Below are positions 14,513-23,641 of a stretch of 29,797 nt of DNA, in pieces. The position numbers and the translations under genes are program-made. Numbering within the stretch: the first letter of the stretch is position 1; each line of letters starts with the position of its first letter. This DNA is from Flavobacteriaceae bacterium (GTDB lineage Bacteria; Bacteroidota; Bacteroidia; Flavobacteriales; Flavobacteriaceae): NCBI GenBank assembly GCA_030625995.1, contig DAOUPU010000008.1, forward strand, positions 1 through 29,797, written 5' to 3'. The notes below the pieces were generated by a model. The model worked only from the letters and a program-made list of their open reading frames with translations. It was not told the origin of the DNA and ran no database searches.

Positions 14513-14998
14513 TTATTTTTTCAGGTTCTCAGCTGCTTTTATCACTTTTTGTTTTAAACTTTCTTTATAAAAAATAACCTTATCAAGTACACATTTATCT
14601 GAAGAACCTATTATTTGTGCAGCTAATATTCCGGCGTTCTTGGCCCCATCAAGTGCAACAGTAGCAACAGGTACACCACCCGGCATTTGTAAAATAGATA
14701 GTACAGAATCCCATCCATCAATAGAATTTCTTGATTTTACCGGCACTCCAATAACGGGTAAAGGACTCATTGATGCCACCATGCCCGGTAGGTGAGCAGC
14801 TCCTCCAGCTCCGGCAATAATGACATTAAAACCATTCAAATGAGCGTTTTTTGCGTAGTCGAAAAGTTTGTCAGGCGTTCTATGAGCAGATACGATATCT
14901 ACTTCAGTTTCAATATCAAAGCCATGTAATACATCAATTGCTTCTTGCATTATAGGTAAGTCCGAATCGCTACCCATTATAATTCCAACTTTAGACAT
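14513..14998 (-). CDS. purE: N5-carboxyaminoimidazole ribonucleotide mutase
   Basis: 161 residues, class I PurE. It moves the carboxyl group of N5-CAIR to carbon 4 in purine synthesis. Marks: IIMGSDSDLPIM (6-17), VSAHRTPDKLFDYA (38-51) with the catalytic histidine at 41, IIAGAGGAAHLPGMVAS (60-76), PVIGVPV (81-87) and the LQMPGGVPVATVAL segment (107-120). PurK, which makes its substrate and is usually next to it, is not in the window: the upstream neighbour is a divergent GH3 gene. No good -7 element was found in the 101-base gap. Confidence 0.97.
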   Translation of the reverse strand: MSKVGIIMGSDSDLPIMQEAIDVLHGFDIETEVDIVSAHRTPDKLFDYAKNAHLNGFNVIIAGAGGAAHLPGMVASMSPLPVIGVPVKSRNSIDGWDSVLSILQMPGGVPVATVALDGAKNAGILAAQIIGSSDKCVLDKVIFYKESLKQKVIKAAENLKK

Positions 14999-15099
14999 AG
15001 AATATTTTTTTATTCGTTAATTTACAACTTAAACTAAAAATAATATTTTTTTCATTATTTTTAGGGACTAAAGATAAAACAAAAACAATTTAGACCCTC

Positions 15100-16626
15100 A
15101 TGCAAATTCCATTATTTAATACCGTTCTGTCTTGGATTTTAAAAAAGCGTAAATATCAAATTGATATGTTTATCAATTATCCGATAGAAACTCAAAAAGA
15201 AGTTCTTTTTAATATATTAAATAGCGCTAGGCACACCGAACTAGGTATAAAATATGGTTTTGATACTATAGATAATTATAAAGTATTTTCTGAACGTTTG
15301 CCGATTCTACAATATGAAGAATTTGAGCCATTAATAGAGCGATCACGAAGAGGAGAGAGCAATATTTTTTGGCCAACCAAAATCGATTGGTTTGCTAAAT
15401 CGAGTGGTACAACCAATGCTAAAAGTAAGTTTATTCCTGTAAGTGACGAAGCATTGGAAGATTGTCATCTCAAAGGAGGTAAGGATATGCTTTGTTTGTA
15501 TATTAATAATAATGAAGACACTGAAATATTCAAAGGTAAAGGATTAAGATTAGGAGGAAGCAGTGCAGTTTATGAGGATAATGACACGAATTTTGGAGAT
15601 TTATCAGCCATCATTATTGAGAATTTACCTTTTTGGGCAGATATCGGCAGCGCTCCTAGTCAAAAGACGGCGTTGATGGGAGAATGGGAAAGTAAGATGG
15701 AAGCGATCATTCAAGAAACTATTCATGAGGATATAACTAGTTTAGTTGGTGTTCCATCATGGATGTTGGTATTATTACATAGAGTACTAGAAATTACCGG
15801 TAAGAATAATATTTTAGAAGTATGGCCAAATTTGGAAGTGTTTTTTCATGGGGGAGTTAATTTCAATCCATACAGAGAACAATATAAAAAATTGATTCCC
15901 ATTGAAAACTTTAAATATTTTGAAACTTATAATGCATCTGAAGGATTTTTTGCAATTCAGGATAGAAATAATTCAAATGAACTGCTGTTAATGCTGGATT
16001 ATGGTATTTTCTATGAATTTATTCCCATGCGAAATTTTGATGATGAGAACAGGAAAGCAATACCTCTCCAAAATGTGAAATTAAACCAAAACTATGCCAT
16101 TGTTATTAGTACGAATGCAGGATTGTGGAGATATATGATCGGAGATACGGTTAAATTCACTTCTCTAAACCCTTATAGAATAAAGATAACCGGAAGAACC
16201 AAACATTTTATCAATGCGTTTGGCGAAGAATTAATTATAGAAAATGCCGAAGAAGGACTTAAAAAGGCCTGCCTGGATACAAATTCAGAACTTACTGATT
16301 ATACAGTTGCTCCAATTTTTATGAATGGCAATAAAAGTGGTTCACATGAATGGATGATAGAGTTTAAAACATCTCCAAAGAGTTTAAATGAATTTACTAC
16401 CATACTGGATGAGACTCTAAAATCTTTAAATTCTGATTATGAAGCAAAAAGATATAAGGACATGACCTTATCTATACCTAAGATCCATCAGGCCGAAAAT
16501 GGATTATTTTATAAATGGCTAAAACAAAATCAAAAATTGGGAGGACAGCATAAAGTGCCACGGATGTCAAATGGTCGAATATTCATGGAGGAACTATTGG
16601 AATTATCAATGACTTCCGTTGATTGA
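15100..16626 (+). CDS. GH3-family adenylate-forming enzyme
   Basis: 508 residues matching the GH3 family, named after plant auxin-amido synthetases and also found widely in Bacteroidota. The ATP-phosphate loop is FAKSSGTTNAKSKFIPVS (98-115). A second family region covers NAGLWRYMIGDTVKF near 335-350 and KITGRTKHFINAFGEELI just after it. GH3 enzymes activate a carboxylic acid as an acyl-adenylate and pass it to an amine, usually an amino acid. The bacterial substrate is not known. There is no signal peptide; a short hydrophobic stretch at 5-14 could bring it to a membrane. A small esterase follows 67 bases downstream on the same strand, so a pairing of conjugating and hydrolysing enzymes is possible. 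Confidence 0.9.
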   Translation: MQIPLFNTVLSWILKKRKYQIDMFINYPIETQKEVLFNILNSARHTELGIKYGFDTIDNYKVFSERLPILQYEEFEPLIERSRRGESNIFWPTKIDWFAKSSGTTNAKSKFIPVSDEALEDCHLKGGKDMLCLYINNNEDTEIFKGKGLRLGGSSAVYEDNDTNFGDLSAIIIENLPFWADIGSAPSQKTALMGEWESKMEAIIQETIHEDITSLVGVPSWMLVLLHRVLEITGKNNILEVWPNLEVFFHGGVNFNPYREQYKKLIPIENFKYFETYNASEGFFAIQDRNNSNELLLMLDYGIFYEFIPMRNFDDENRKAIPLQNVKLNQNYAIVISTNAGLWRYMIGDTVKFTSLNPYRIKITGRTKHFINAFGEELIIENAEEGLKKACLDTNSELTDYTVAPIFMNGNKSGSHEWMIEFKTSPKSLNEFTTILDETLKSLNSDYEAKRYKDMTLSIPKIHQAENGLFYKWLKQNQKLGGQHKVPRMSNGRIFMEELLELSMTSVD

Positions 16627-16693
16627 AAAATTATCTTCTAATTTGTCTTAAGGTGCATAAATTTTCACATAGATTTAATAAAAATATTGATCA

Positions 16694-17338
16694 ATGAATA
16701 AAATAGAGAAGGAAGTTTCCTATACTATTTCAAATACTTATACTACTTTGAACTCATTGACCAATAAAACAAAAAATGTTTGGTTGGTTTGCCATGGAGT
16801 AGGATATTTGAGTAGATATTTTTTAAAGTATTTTAAAGAATTGGATGCTTCGGAAAATTATATTATAGCGCCACAGGCGCAAAGCAAATATTATCTGGGT
16901 TCAAAATATACTCATGTGGGCGCCAGTTGGCTGACAAAGGAAAATACTTCTCAGGAAATAATAAGTGTGATGCGTTATTTGGATGCGGTATTGGAAGTTG
17001 AGAAATTTCCAAAAAGTTTAAATTTTATAGCTCTCGGATATTCCCAGGGAGTCTCTGTTATTAGCAGGTATGTCGCTAGCCGAAAATTGAACTGTAATCA
17101 ATTAGTCCTAATGTCCGGGGGAATTCCTAAGGAACTTGAGCCTCAAAATTTTGAATTTTTGAGAACAGAAACAAAGGTGTCTATGTTTTATGGGACAGAG
17201 GATGAGTATTTGAATGAAGAACGTTTAAAATATGAAAAACAACGATTTAAAGAATTATTTGGTGACTCAGCAAATATTATAGCCTTTGATGGTAAACATG
17301 AATTAAAAAAAGAGTGTTTAGCTACTCTTATTGATTGA
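16694..17338 (+). CDS. Small alpha/beta-hydrolase (carboxylesterase/phospholipase type)
   Basis: 214 residues, cytoplasmic. The nucleophile elbow is GYSQG (115-119) with S117. The triad is completed by D170 in YGTEDEY and H202 in DGKHEL. The oxyanion segment is LVCHGVGYLSRYF (31-43). Size and the GYSQG elbow match the phospholipase/carboxylesterase (YpfH-like) branch. The substrate cannot be told. It probably shares a transcript with the GH3 gene. Its stop is 9 bases from the end of the convergent papain-like gene, with no terminator hairpin in between. Confidence 0.88.
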   Translation: MNKIEKEVSYTISNTYTTLNSLTNKTKNVWLVCHGVGYLSRYFLKYFKELDASENYIIAPQAQSKYYLGSKYTHVGASWLTKENTSQEIISVMRYLDAVLEVEKFPKSLNFIALGYSQGVSVISRYVASRKLNCNQLVLMSGGIPKELEPQNFEFLRTETKVSMFYGTEDEYLNEERLKYEKQRFKELFGDSANIIAFDGKHELKKECLATLID

Positions 17339-17347
17339 TTTAGATTT

Positions 17348-18268
17348 CTAGATATTGATATCTTCCGAAACCCAGGCCTCACACAAAATTTTGAAATCAG
17401 ATTCGGTATCCATTACTTCTGTGAATGCCTTGTAGTCTATCCAAACAAAACCATCATTTCCCCAATTCCTACCCCAGGAATTTACTACTTTGAAAGCATT
17501 TTTTGTGTTGTCATATCCTATAACCAACATGGCATGGGCCCCATCAACTTTTCCAAAATTTCTATATACTGCATCACCATTCCCCTCAAAAACCCCGAAA
17601 AAATCATTGTCGATCGAGATTGCAATTACGACTGGTTTGTTATCTAACAAAAACGCTTTGGTTTGTTCAAATAAAAGCTCTCCATCTAAATAAGAAAAAG
17701 AATTGATTTTATTTTCCATGGCCAAAATATTTTGATCATCAGTAGGCAGCGTACTACATTCGTTTGCATTATAAGGCATTTCTTCCCAAGTAACGATCCC
17801 GGTATTTAGAATAAGATCAAGAGCATCAGGTATCTGAGATCCGTCGTTGCAGGCTCCAATTTTAATTTGATTATATACAAAAGCCGGGCTCATAGTATTA
17901 TTCACTAGAAATTCCCCATTATTCAGGTCTTCTAAATTTTCCTGAAAACTCTTTAAATAGTATCCTGCCGCCCAGGCCACACAAGACCCTTGTTTACCTT
18001 GCGAACCGACTCTTGGTAATAATAAAGATAGATCATGAGATTCCGGGAAATCGCTTGGAATATCAATTTCAGCAACGTTATGATCTACAGGCACACTAAA
18101 TCCGTAGCAGTAAGAATCAGAAAGTCCAAAAGAACTTATCGGAGGTTCAATATTTTCATCGAAAGGATCTGGAGCAGGTGGTAGATTATTTTCCGGAGGA
18201 GGAAAATCAAAATAACTATCACAACTTATGAAGAATATTAAAAAAAATAAAAGAAATAATTTTTTCAT
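17348..18268 (-). CDS. C1 (papain-like) cysteine peptidase lipoprotein
   Basis: 306 residues. A lipoprotein signal peptide ends in FFISC with the lipidated cysteine at 16, followed by acidic and proline-rich linker sequence (17-46), so the enzyme should be tethered to the outside of a membrane. Residues 17-21 (DSYFD) are acidic, which in some Bacteroidota helps carry lipoproteins to the cell surface. The papain fold shows the oxyanion Q90 and catalytic C96 in GSQGKQGSCVAWA, H245 in VDGAHAMLVIGYD and N263 in VVNSWGRNWG. All key residues are present, so it should be active. There is no pro-domain of usual length between the linker and the catalytic domain (about 30 residues). It is downstream of the polyprenyl synthase on the same strand with a 59-base gap. 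Confidence 0.93.
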   Translation of the reverse strand: MKKLFLLFFLIFFISCDSYFDFPPPENNLPPAPDPFDENIEPPISSFGLSDSYCYGFSVPVDHNVAEIDIPSDFPESHDLSLLLPRVGSQGKQGSCVAWAAGYYLKSFQENLEDLNNGEFLVNNTMSPAFVYNQIKIGACNDGSQIPDALDLILNTGIVTWEEMPYNANECSTLPTDDQNILAMENKINSFSYLDGELLFEQTKAFLLDNKPVVIAISIDNDFFGVFEGNGDAVYRNFGKVDGAHAMLVIGYDNTKNAFKVVNSWGRNWGNDGFVWIDYKAFTEVMDTESDFKILCEAWVSEDINI

Positions 18269-18327
18269 TAGGCTAAATTAATGGGTCAGAACCTAATAGT
18301 AAACAAAAGTTATGCCAAGATAAAAAT

Positions 18328-19305
18328 TTATTTTTCTCGTTCGATTACATAATTAACCATGATGATCAAGGAATCTTTATATTCGGAATCAGGGTATTTA
18401 TATAAAATATCTAAAGCTCGCTTTTGGTATTCTTTCATTTTTTTGACTGTGTATTCTATACCACCGTTCTTTTTCACAAAAGAAATAACTTCTTTTACTC
18501 TATTTATATCTTTATTATACCTTTTTACTGAATTTATTAACCACTTTTTTTCTTTATTCGTGCAATTATTTAAAGAATAGATCAATGGTAGCGTCATCTT
18601 TTGCTCCTTGATGTCAATACCAGTGGGTTTGCCTATTTTATCATCGGTATAGTCAAATAGATCATCTTTAATTTGAAAAGCGATACCAATGAGCTGGCCG
18701 AACTCTTTCATATTCTCAACATCCTCTTTATCAGCATCAACTGAGGCAGCTCCTATGCCACAGCATGCGGCTATCAAAGTAGCGGTTTTTTGCCTGATTA
18801 TATCAAAATACACCTCCTCAGTGATATCTAATCTACGCGCTTTTTCTATCTGTAACAATTCACCTTCACTCATTTCTCTAACTGCCGTTGATATAATTTT
18901 CAATATATCAAAGTCATCGTTATCAATAGAAAGAAGCAATCCTTTAGAGAGCAAGAAATCGCCTACTAAAACTGCAATTTTATTTTTCCATAAAGCGTTC
19001 AGCGAGAAAAATCCTCTGCGTCTGTTACTATCATCTACAATATCATCATGAACTAATGTAGCTGTATGTATTAGCTCTATAATGGCTGCACCCCTATATG
19101 TTTTCTCCTTAAAGTCTCCGTTAGAGACCATTTTTGCCACTAAAAAAACAAACATAGGGCGCATTTGTTTCCCCTTTCTCCTGACAATATAATGCGTAAT
19201 TCGGTTGAGCAAAGAAACCTTTGAAACCATTGAAGCTTTGAACTTTACTTCAAAGAACTCCATTTCATCCTGAATGGGTAGTTTTATTTTTTCAACGATT
19301 TTCAA
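18328..19305 (-). CDS. Long-chain trans-polyprenyl diphosphate synthase
   Basis: 325 residues. It extends allylic diphosphates with isopentenyl diphosphate, probably to make the menaquinone side chain. First Asp motif: D87, D88, D91, D92 in HDDIVDD. Second: DDLFD (214-218), followed by GKPTG (225-229). Position -5 from the first motif is alanine (A82), where short-chain synthases have an aromatic residue, so a long product is expected; flavobacteria typically use MK-6, which would be C30, but this is inference. The start codon is TTG at 19305: the reading from there (MKIVEKIKLPI, then DEMEFFE) is the N-terminus I know for flavobacterial homologues, and Met15 would cut it. It follows glnS by 24 bases, forming an operon. 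Confidence 0.92.
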   Translation of the reverse strand: MKIVEKIKLPIQDEMEFFEVKFKASMVSKVSLLNRITHYIVRRKGKQMRPMFVFLVAKMVSNGDFKEKTYRGAAIIELIHTATLVHDDIVDDSNRRRGFFSLNALWKNKIAVLVGDFLLSKGLLLSIDNDDFDILKIISTAVREMSEGELLQIEKARRLDITEEVYFDIIRQKTATLIAACCGIGAASVDADKEDVENMKEFGQLIGIAFQIKDDLFDYTDDKIGKPTGIDIKEQKMTLPLIYSLNNCTNKEKKWLINSVKRYNKDINRVKEVISFVKKNGGIEYTVKKMKEYQKRALDILYKYPDSEYKDSLIIMVNYVIEREK

Positions 19306-19329
19306 AAAATAAGTTTAGTTAAAAATAAA

Positions 19330-21018
19330 TTATTTTCTTTTTTCAATTTTAGCCCATGAATCCCTTAATGGCACCGTTCTGTTAAATATTAATTTATCGG
19401 AGGTTGTATCATTATCTACATTAAAATAACCCAATCGTTGAAATTGAAATTGATCACCAATTTTTGCAGTTTTTAAACTTGGCTCAACGAAGGCGGTCTC
19501 TATAATTTTTAATGAGTTTGGATTGATGAACTCTTTGAAATCTTTCTCCTTATGGGAGTCTGGTGCCTCATCTGTAAAAAGCCTGTCGTATAATCTAACT
19601 TCCGCCTGTACCGCATGTTTGGTGGATACCCAATGTATGGTACCTTTAACTTTCCTTTTGCTGGCATCGGTACCACTACCGCTTCGTGAATCTTCATCAT
19701 AGGTACAATGAATTTCAACAATATCCCCTTCATCATTTTTTACGACAGAATTCGCTTTAATAATATAGGCATTTTTCAAACGTACTTCTTTGTCTAATTT
19801 TAATCGAAAAAATTTCTTATTTGCTTGTTCTCTAAAGTCCTCTCTCTCAATATAAATTTCTCTTGAAAAAGGTACTTCTCTAGACCCTGCATTTTCGTCT
19901 TCCGGATTGTTTTCAGCGATCAAAATTTCTTCTTTATCTTCAGGATAATTAGTCATTACGACCTTTACGGGATCTAAAACAGCCATAACTCGAGGTGCTG
20001 TTTTATTTAACTCACTTTTAATATGAAACTCTAAAAGAGCTATATCGGTAATATTGTCTCGTTTAGCAATACCTGCCTTTTCACTAAATTCACGGATAGA
20101 CCTGGCTGTATACCCTCGTCGCCTCAACCCGGAGATAGTTGGCATTCTGGGATCATCCCAGCCATTAACTATTCCCTCTTCTACCAGCTCTAAAAGCTTG
20201 CGCTTACTCATTACAGTATAGCTTAGATTTCGTCTGGCAAATTCTCGTTGTTTTGGACGTAATGTATTTTCATCATAAACTTGATCTAAAAACCAGTCGT
20301 ATAGTTCGCGATGATTTTTGAATTCCAAAGTGCAGATGGAATGAGAAATTTGTTCTATATAGTCAGATTCTCCGTGGGTCCAATCATACATTGGGTAGAT
20401 ATTCCAGTCATTACCTGTTCGGTGATGAGATTTTTTTAAAACTCTGTAAATTACCGGGTCACGCATGAGCATATTTGCTGACGACATGTGGATCTTTGCA
20501 CGAAGAACATGGGTTCCTTCATCAAATTCACCATTCTTCATTTTTTCAAAGAGAAGCAGGTTCTCTTCAATAGATCTGCCCCGAAAAGGGCTGTTTGTTC
20601 CTTTAATAGTCGGCGTTCCTTTTTGAGAAGCGATGGTTTCGGAGGACTGATCATCGACATAGGCCTTATCTTTTTTAATCAATAAGACCGCCCAGTCATA
20701 CAATTGCTGGAAATAATCCGATGAATATAATTCTTTGTCCCATTCAAATCCTAACCACTTAATATCATTCTTAATCGAATCAACATATTCTTGTTCTTCC
20801 TTTGCAGGGTTGGTGTCGTCAAAACGCAGATTTACAGGAGAACCATAGGTTAGACCTAACCCAAAGTTCAAACAAATCGCAGATGCATGACCAATATGGA
20901 GATAACCATTTGGTTCTGGTGGAAATCGAAACCTAAGCCTTGATTTATCAAGTCCACTACTAAGATCATCTTCTATTATTTGCTCAATAAAATTGAGTGA
21001 CTCTTTTTCTATATTCAT
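19330..21018 (-). CDS. glnS: Glutaminyl-tRNA synthetase
   Basis: 562 residues, class I synthetase that joins glutamine to tRNA-Gln. HIGH motif in PPEPNGYLHIGHA (33-45), substrate pocket around LRFDDTNPAKEEQEYV (64-79), KMSKS-type loop VMSKRK (269-274), and the specificity segment WDDPRMPTISGLRRRGY (287-303). The C-terminal beta-barrel anticodon-binding region is complete, ending in RDSWAKIEKRK. The ATG at 21018 has a -7 element 18 bases upstream. It is the first gene of a unit with the polyprenyl synthase and perhaps the papain-like lipoprotein. Confidence 0.97.
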   Translation of the reverse strand: MNIEKESLNFIEQIIEDDLSSGLDKSRLRFRFPPEPNGYLHIGHASAICLNFGLGLTYGSPVNLRFDDTNPAKEEQEYVDSIKNDIKWLGFEWDKELYSSDYFQQLYDWAVLLIKKDKAYVDDQSSETIASQKGTPTIKGTNSPFRGRSIEENLLLFEKMKNGEFDEGTHVLRAKIHMSSANMLMRDPVIYRVLKKSHHRTGNDWNIYPMYDWTHGESDYIEQISHSICTLEFKNHRELYDWFLDQVYDENTLRPKQREFARRNLSYTVMSKRKLLELVEEGIVNGWDDPRMPTISGLRRRGYTARSIREFSEKAGIAKRDNITDIALLEFHIKSELNKTAPRVMAVLDPVKVVMTNYPEDKEEILIAENNPEDENAGSREVPFSREIYIEREDFREQANKKFFRLKLDKEVRLKNAYIIKANSVVKNDEGDIVEIHCTYDEDSRSGSGTDASKRKVKGTIHWVSTKHAVQAEVRLYDRLFTDEAPDSHKEKDFKEFINPNSLKIIETAFVEPSLKTAKIGDQFQFQRLGYFNVDNDTTSDKLIFNRTVPLRDSWAKIEKRK

Positions 21019-21035
21019 ATTTTAAAAATGAATGA

Positions 21036-21043
21036 CAAAATTA
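21036..21043 (-). promoter_or_regulatory. -7 element for glnS
   Basis: TAATTTTG on the minus strand fits TAnnTTTG and is 17 bases upstream of the glnS ATG. The nearest TTG is only 13 bases further up, shorter than the usual spacer. Confidence 0.5.
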
Positions 21044-21086
21044 TTGAATTTTTCTACAATACGATTAAAAAATAGACGCTATTTAG

Positions 21087-21094
21087 TAATTTTG
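21087..21094 (+). promoter_or_regulatory. -7 element for the Zn-ribbon gene
   Basis: TAATTTTG fits TAnnTTTG and ends 16 bases before the ATG at 21111. It is the mirror of the glnS -7 element; the two divergent promoters share a 92-base gap. Confidence 0.5.
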
Positions 21095-21110
21095 GTAAAA
21101 ACTAGAAAGC

Positions 21111-21326
21111 ATGAAAGATGTACAATTAAATTATACCTGTTCCAAATGCAATAATAGAACCTATACAATTGGGGAAATGAGAGCTACGGGAGGAATATTA
21201 TCTAAAATATTTGATGTTCAAACAGAAAAATACACTTCGGTTACTTGTGATAAATGCAAGTACACCGAATTTTATAAAGCATCGACAAAAGCTTTAAGTA
21301 ATATTTTTGATTTTTTTACGAATTAA
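21111..21326 (+). CDS. Small zinc-ribbon protein (DUF2082-like)
   Basis: 71 residues. Two CxxC pairs, YTCSKCNN (C10, C13) and VTCDKCKYTEFYKA (C46, C49), form a zinc ribbon. Between them is GEMRATGGILSKIFDVQTEKY split across 22-42, the conserved middle of the DUF2082 / Zn-ribbon nucleic-acid-binding family. These proteins are widespread and uncharacterised; annotation as nucleic-acid binding rests on the ribbon alone. It has its own promoter and is convergent with mgtE, 47 bases apart. Confidence 0.82.
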   Translation: MKDVQLNYTCSKCNNRTYTIGEMRATGGILSKIFDVQTEKYTSVTCDKCKYTEFYKASTKALSNIFDFFTN

Positions 21327-21373
21327 ACCTTGATAAATAGATGTCAATAACTTTAGTCATTGCTTAATTATAC

Positions 21374-22723
21374 TTAGAACCCTAACATTAATTTTGCAAT
21401 AAAGAAGAATATAAATATTCCAAAGATATCATTGCTGGTAGTAATAAACGGGCCAGTGGCTACCGCCGGATCAATTCCTCTTTTATCTAAAATAAGCGGA
21501 ACAAAAGTGCCTACCAAGGATGAAATTATTATTACAACAATTAATGAAATTGCTATGGTAAGACTAATATTAATATCGAATTCTTGATAGAACCCAAAGA
21601 GCAGGACGATCAAGGCTAATATTATGCCATTAATCAAACTTAAACCTACTTCTTTTATCAATCGGTTCCACATACTACCTCGTATATTGTTATTTGCCAA
21701 TCCCTGAACGATGATAGCTGAGGATTGAACCCCTACATTTCCTGCCATTGCCGCAATCAAAGGAGTGAAAAAAAATAGAACCGGAAAATTATTCAAGGCA
21801 TCCTCAAATCCTCCCATAATTTTGGCAGCAGCCAATCCACCAAATAATCCCAATACTAACCATGGTAATCTTGCTTTTGTTAATTGATATATACTGTCGC
21901 TTGCCTCGACGTCCTCGGTGATACCAGCGGCCATTTGATAATCTTTTTCAGCTTCTTCTTTTATAAAATCAACAATGTCATCAATAGTTATCCTTCCCAC
22001 CAAGTGCTTTTCAATATCCACAACAGGAATCGCCTCCAGATCATACTTTTGCATTGTCAAGGCAACATCCTCTCCTTTGTCTGTTACATATGCAAAATCA
22101 ACCTTTGGTATATATATATCAGATATATGGGCCTTTGTCGAGGCGACTAGAAGATCTTTTAAAGACAATCTTCCTTTCAAAACATTTTTATTGTCTACAA
22201 CATAAATAGAATGAACTCTGGAAACCTCATTTGCCTGAGACCTCATTTCCTTAATACAATTAGGAATATTCCAATTTTCATTAACCTTTACCAATTCCTT
22301 CGCCATGAGTCCCCCAGCCGAATTTTCATCATAAGTAAGTAGTTCCTGTATATCGGCCTTATGTTCCTCATCTTCAATTTCAGACATTACCTTTTCCTGA
22401 CGTGCTTCAGGAAGTTCTGCAATTATATCAGCTGCATCATCTGTGTCTAGTTCGTCTATTTCTTCGGCAATCTCCTGAGGGGATAGGGTTTTAAGAATTT
22501 TTTCACGGTCGCCCTCATCAATCTCCATTAAGGCATCGGCCGTTTTTTCACTGTCTAATAGTTTGAATAAATAAGTTCCTTTATCCAAATGAAGCTGATC
22601 GATAATTTCTGCAATATCCGCAGAATGTTCTTCCGCCAAAAGTAGAAGTAAGGCATCATCATTTCTTGAGTCAATGAGCAACTCAATATCCGATAAGAGA
22701 TCTTTATTTTTTTTTAAAGCCAT
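21374..22723 (-). CDS. mgtE: MgtE-type magnesium transporter
   Basis: 449 residues from the ATG at 22723. Domains in order: an N-terminal superhelical domain (about 5-130) rich in acidic residues (DELDTDDAADIIAELPEA), a pair of CBS domains (about 130-255) and five membrane helices (about 283-449) with the pore signatures ARLPWLVLGLFGGLAA and PLIAAMAGNVGVQSSAI. In MgtE the soluble part senses intracellular Mg2+ and closes the pore when it is plentiful. The longer reading from 22732 starts with TTG and adds only MKK. From the ATG it overlaps the end of rsmA by 20 bases, so the two genes are in one transcript with coupled translation. Confidence 0.95.
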   Translation of the reverse strand: MALKKNKDLLSDIELLIDSRNDDALLLLLAEEHSADIAEIIDQLHLDKGTYLFKLLDSEKTADALMEIDEGDREKILKTLSPQEIAEEIDELDTDDAADIIAELPEARQEKVMSEIEDEEHKADIQELLTYDENSAGGLMAKELVKVNENWNIPNCIKEMRSQANEVSRVHSIYVVDNKNVLKGRLSLKDLLVASTKAHISDIYIPKVDFAYVTDKGEDVALTMQKYDLEAIPVVDIEKHLVGRITIDDIVDFIKEEAEKDYQMAAGITEDVEASDSIYQLTKARLPWLVLGLFGGLAAAKIMGGFEDALNNFPVLFFFTPLIAAMAGNVGVQSSAIIVQGLANNNIRGSMWNRLIKEVGLSLINGIILALIVLLFGFYQEFDINISLTIAISLIVVIIISSLVGTFVPLILDKRGIDPAVATGPFITTSNDIFGIFIFFFIAKLMLGF

Positions 22724-23489
22724 CTTTTTCAATGCTTTTGGTTAATTCTATAAATTGTTGAACTGATAATTGTTCAGGACGTTGAGCAAATATAACATCT
22801 TCTCTTAATTTATCCGACAGATCAAATATTTTTAAACTGTTACGAATTGTTTTTCTTCTTTGGTTAAAAGCTGTTTTTACGACTTTAAAAAATAAGGACT
22901 GATCAACAGGAAGCTCAAAGTTTTTTTTTCTGACAAGTCTAATTACTCCGGATTCTACTTTTGGGGGAGGATTGAAAACTTCAGGAGGTACTGTGAAAAG
23001 GTATTCAGTATCATAAAAGGCCTGTGTTAGAACCGAGATAATTCCATATGTCTTACTGCCTTCCGGATGCGTAATTCTTTTTGCCACTTCTTTTTGGAAC
23101 ATACCGCATAATTCGGGAATCTGAGCCTTGTTCTCTATGGCTTTAAATACAATTTGAGAAGAAATGTTATATGGAAAATTACCTATAATTGCGAATTGCT
23201 TCCCTTCGAATATTTTTGAAATATCAATTTTTAAAAAATCATCATTGATAATTTTCAGTGAATATTTTAAAAAACGAGTTTGCAGATAACTCACTGATTC
23301 TGAATCAATTTCAATAACGCTGATGGTAATTTTTTTTTTTAGAAGATACTTGGTTAAAACACCCATACCCGGACCAATTTCAAGAACATGATCATATCCT
23401 TGTTCGGTGAGGGATTCTGCTATTTTTTGAGCAATGGTCTCATCATTTAAGAAATGTTGTCCAAGATGTTTTTTTGCTCTAACTGTCAT
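22704..23489 (-). CDS. rsmA: 16S rRNA dimethyladenosine transferase
   Basis: 261 residues (KsgA). It dimethylates the two adjacent adenosines near the 3' end of 16S rRNA (E. coli A1518 and A1519) late in small-subunit assembly, using S-adenosylmethionine. Marks: KKHLGQHFL (6-14), the SAM motif LEIGPGMGVLT (36-46), acidic VIEID (58-62), and the adenine-binding NFPY (104-107) in IIGNFPYNISSQI. The C-terminal helical domain ends in a lysine-rich tail that overlaps mgtE. The upstream leader may be long (see 23691-23698) and carries a REP-like hairpin and a strong Shine-Dalgarno-like sequence. Confidence 0.96.
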   Translation of the reverse strand: MTVRAKKHLGQHFLNDETIAQKIAESLTEQGYDHVLEIGPGMGVLTKYLLKKKITISVIEIDSESVSYLQTRFLKYSLKIINDDFLKIDISKIFEGKQFAIIGNFPYNISSQIVFKAIENKAQIPELCGMFQKEVAKRITHPEGSKTYGIISVLTQAFYDTEYLFTVPPEVFNPPPKVESGVIRLVRKKNFELPVDQSLFFKVVKTAFNQRRKTIRNSLKIFDLSDKLREDVIFAQRPEQLSVQQFIELTKSIEKDGFKKK

Positions 23490-23624
23490 AATATTATTTT
23501 ATAATTACTAACCTCTCAGTAAGAAGACCGTCTAAATCTCAAGTTTCTTTACTAGTGTCTGGTCGAAAATACACAAAAATCCAAATCTTTTCTTTTTGCA
23601 ACCTTTTCATTTTTTTATAACCCG

Positions 23625-23641
23625 CCTGCCGGCGTGGCAGG
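23625..23641. repeat. GC-rich REP-like palindrome
   Basis: CCTGCC (23625-23630) and GGCAGG (23636-23641) pair perfectly around GGCGT. It is a sharply GC-rich island in AT-rich surroundings, between rsmA and the DUF4286 gene. Dispersed palindromes with this CCTGCC core are familiar from many Bacteroidota genomes. There is no T-run on either side, so it does not look like an intrinsic terminator. Confidence 0.6.

Noticed and set aside
18689..19051. A 120-codon plus-strand frame
   Set aside because: It is antisense to the catalytic core of the polyprenyl synthase, rich in serine as expected for a complementary reading.
22724..22732. TTG start adding MKK to MgtE
   Set aside because: An ATG lies three codons further on and no feature supports the TTG.
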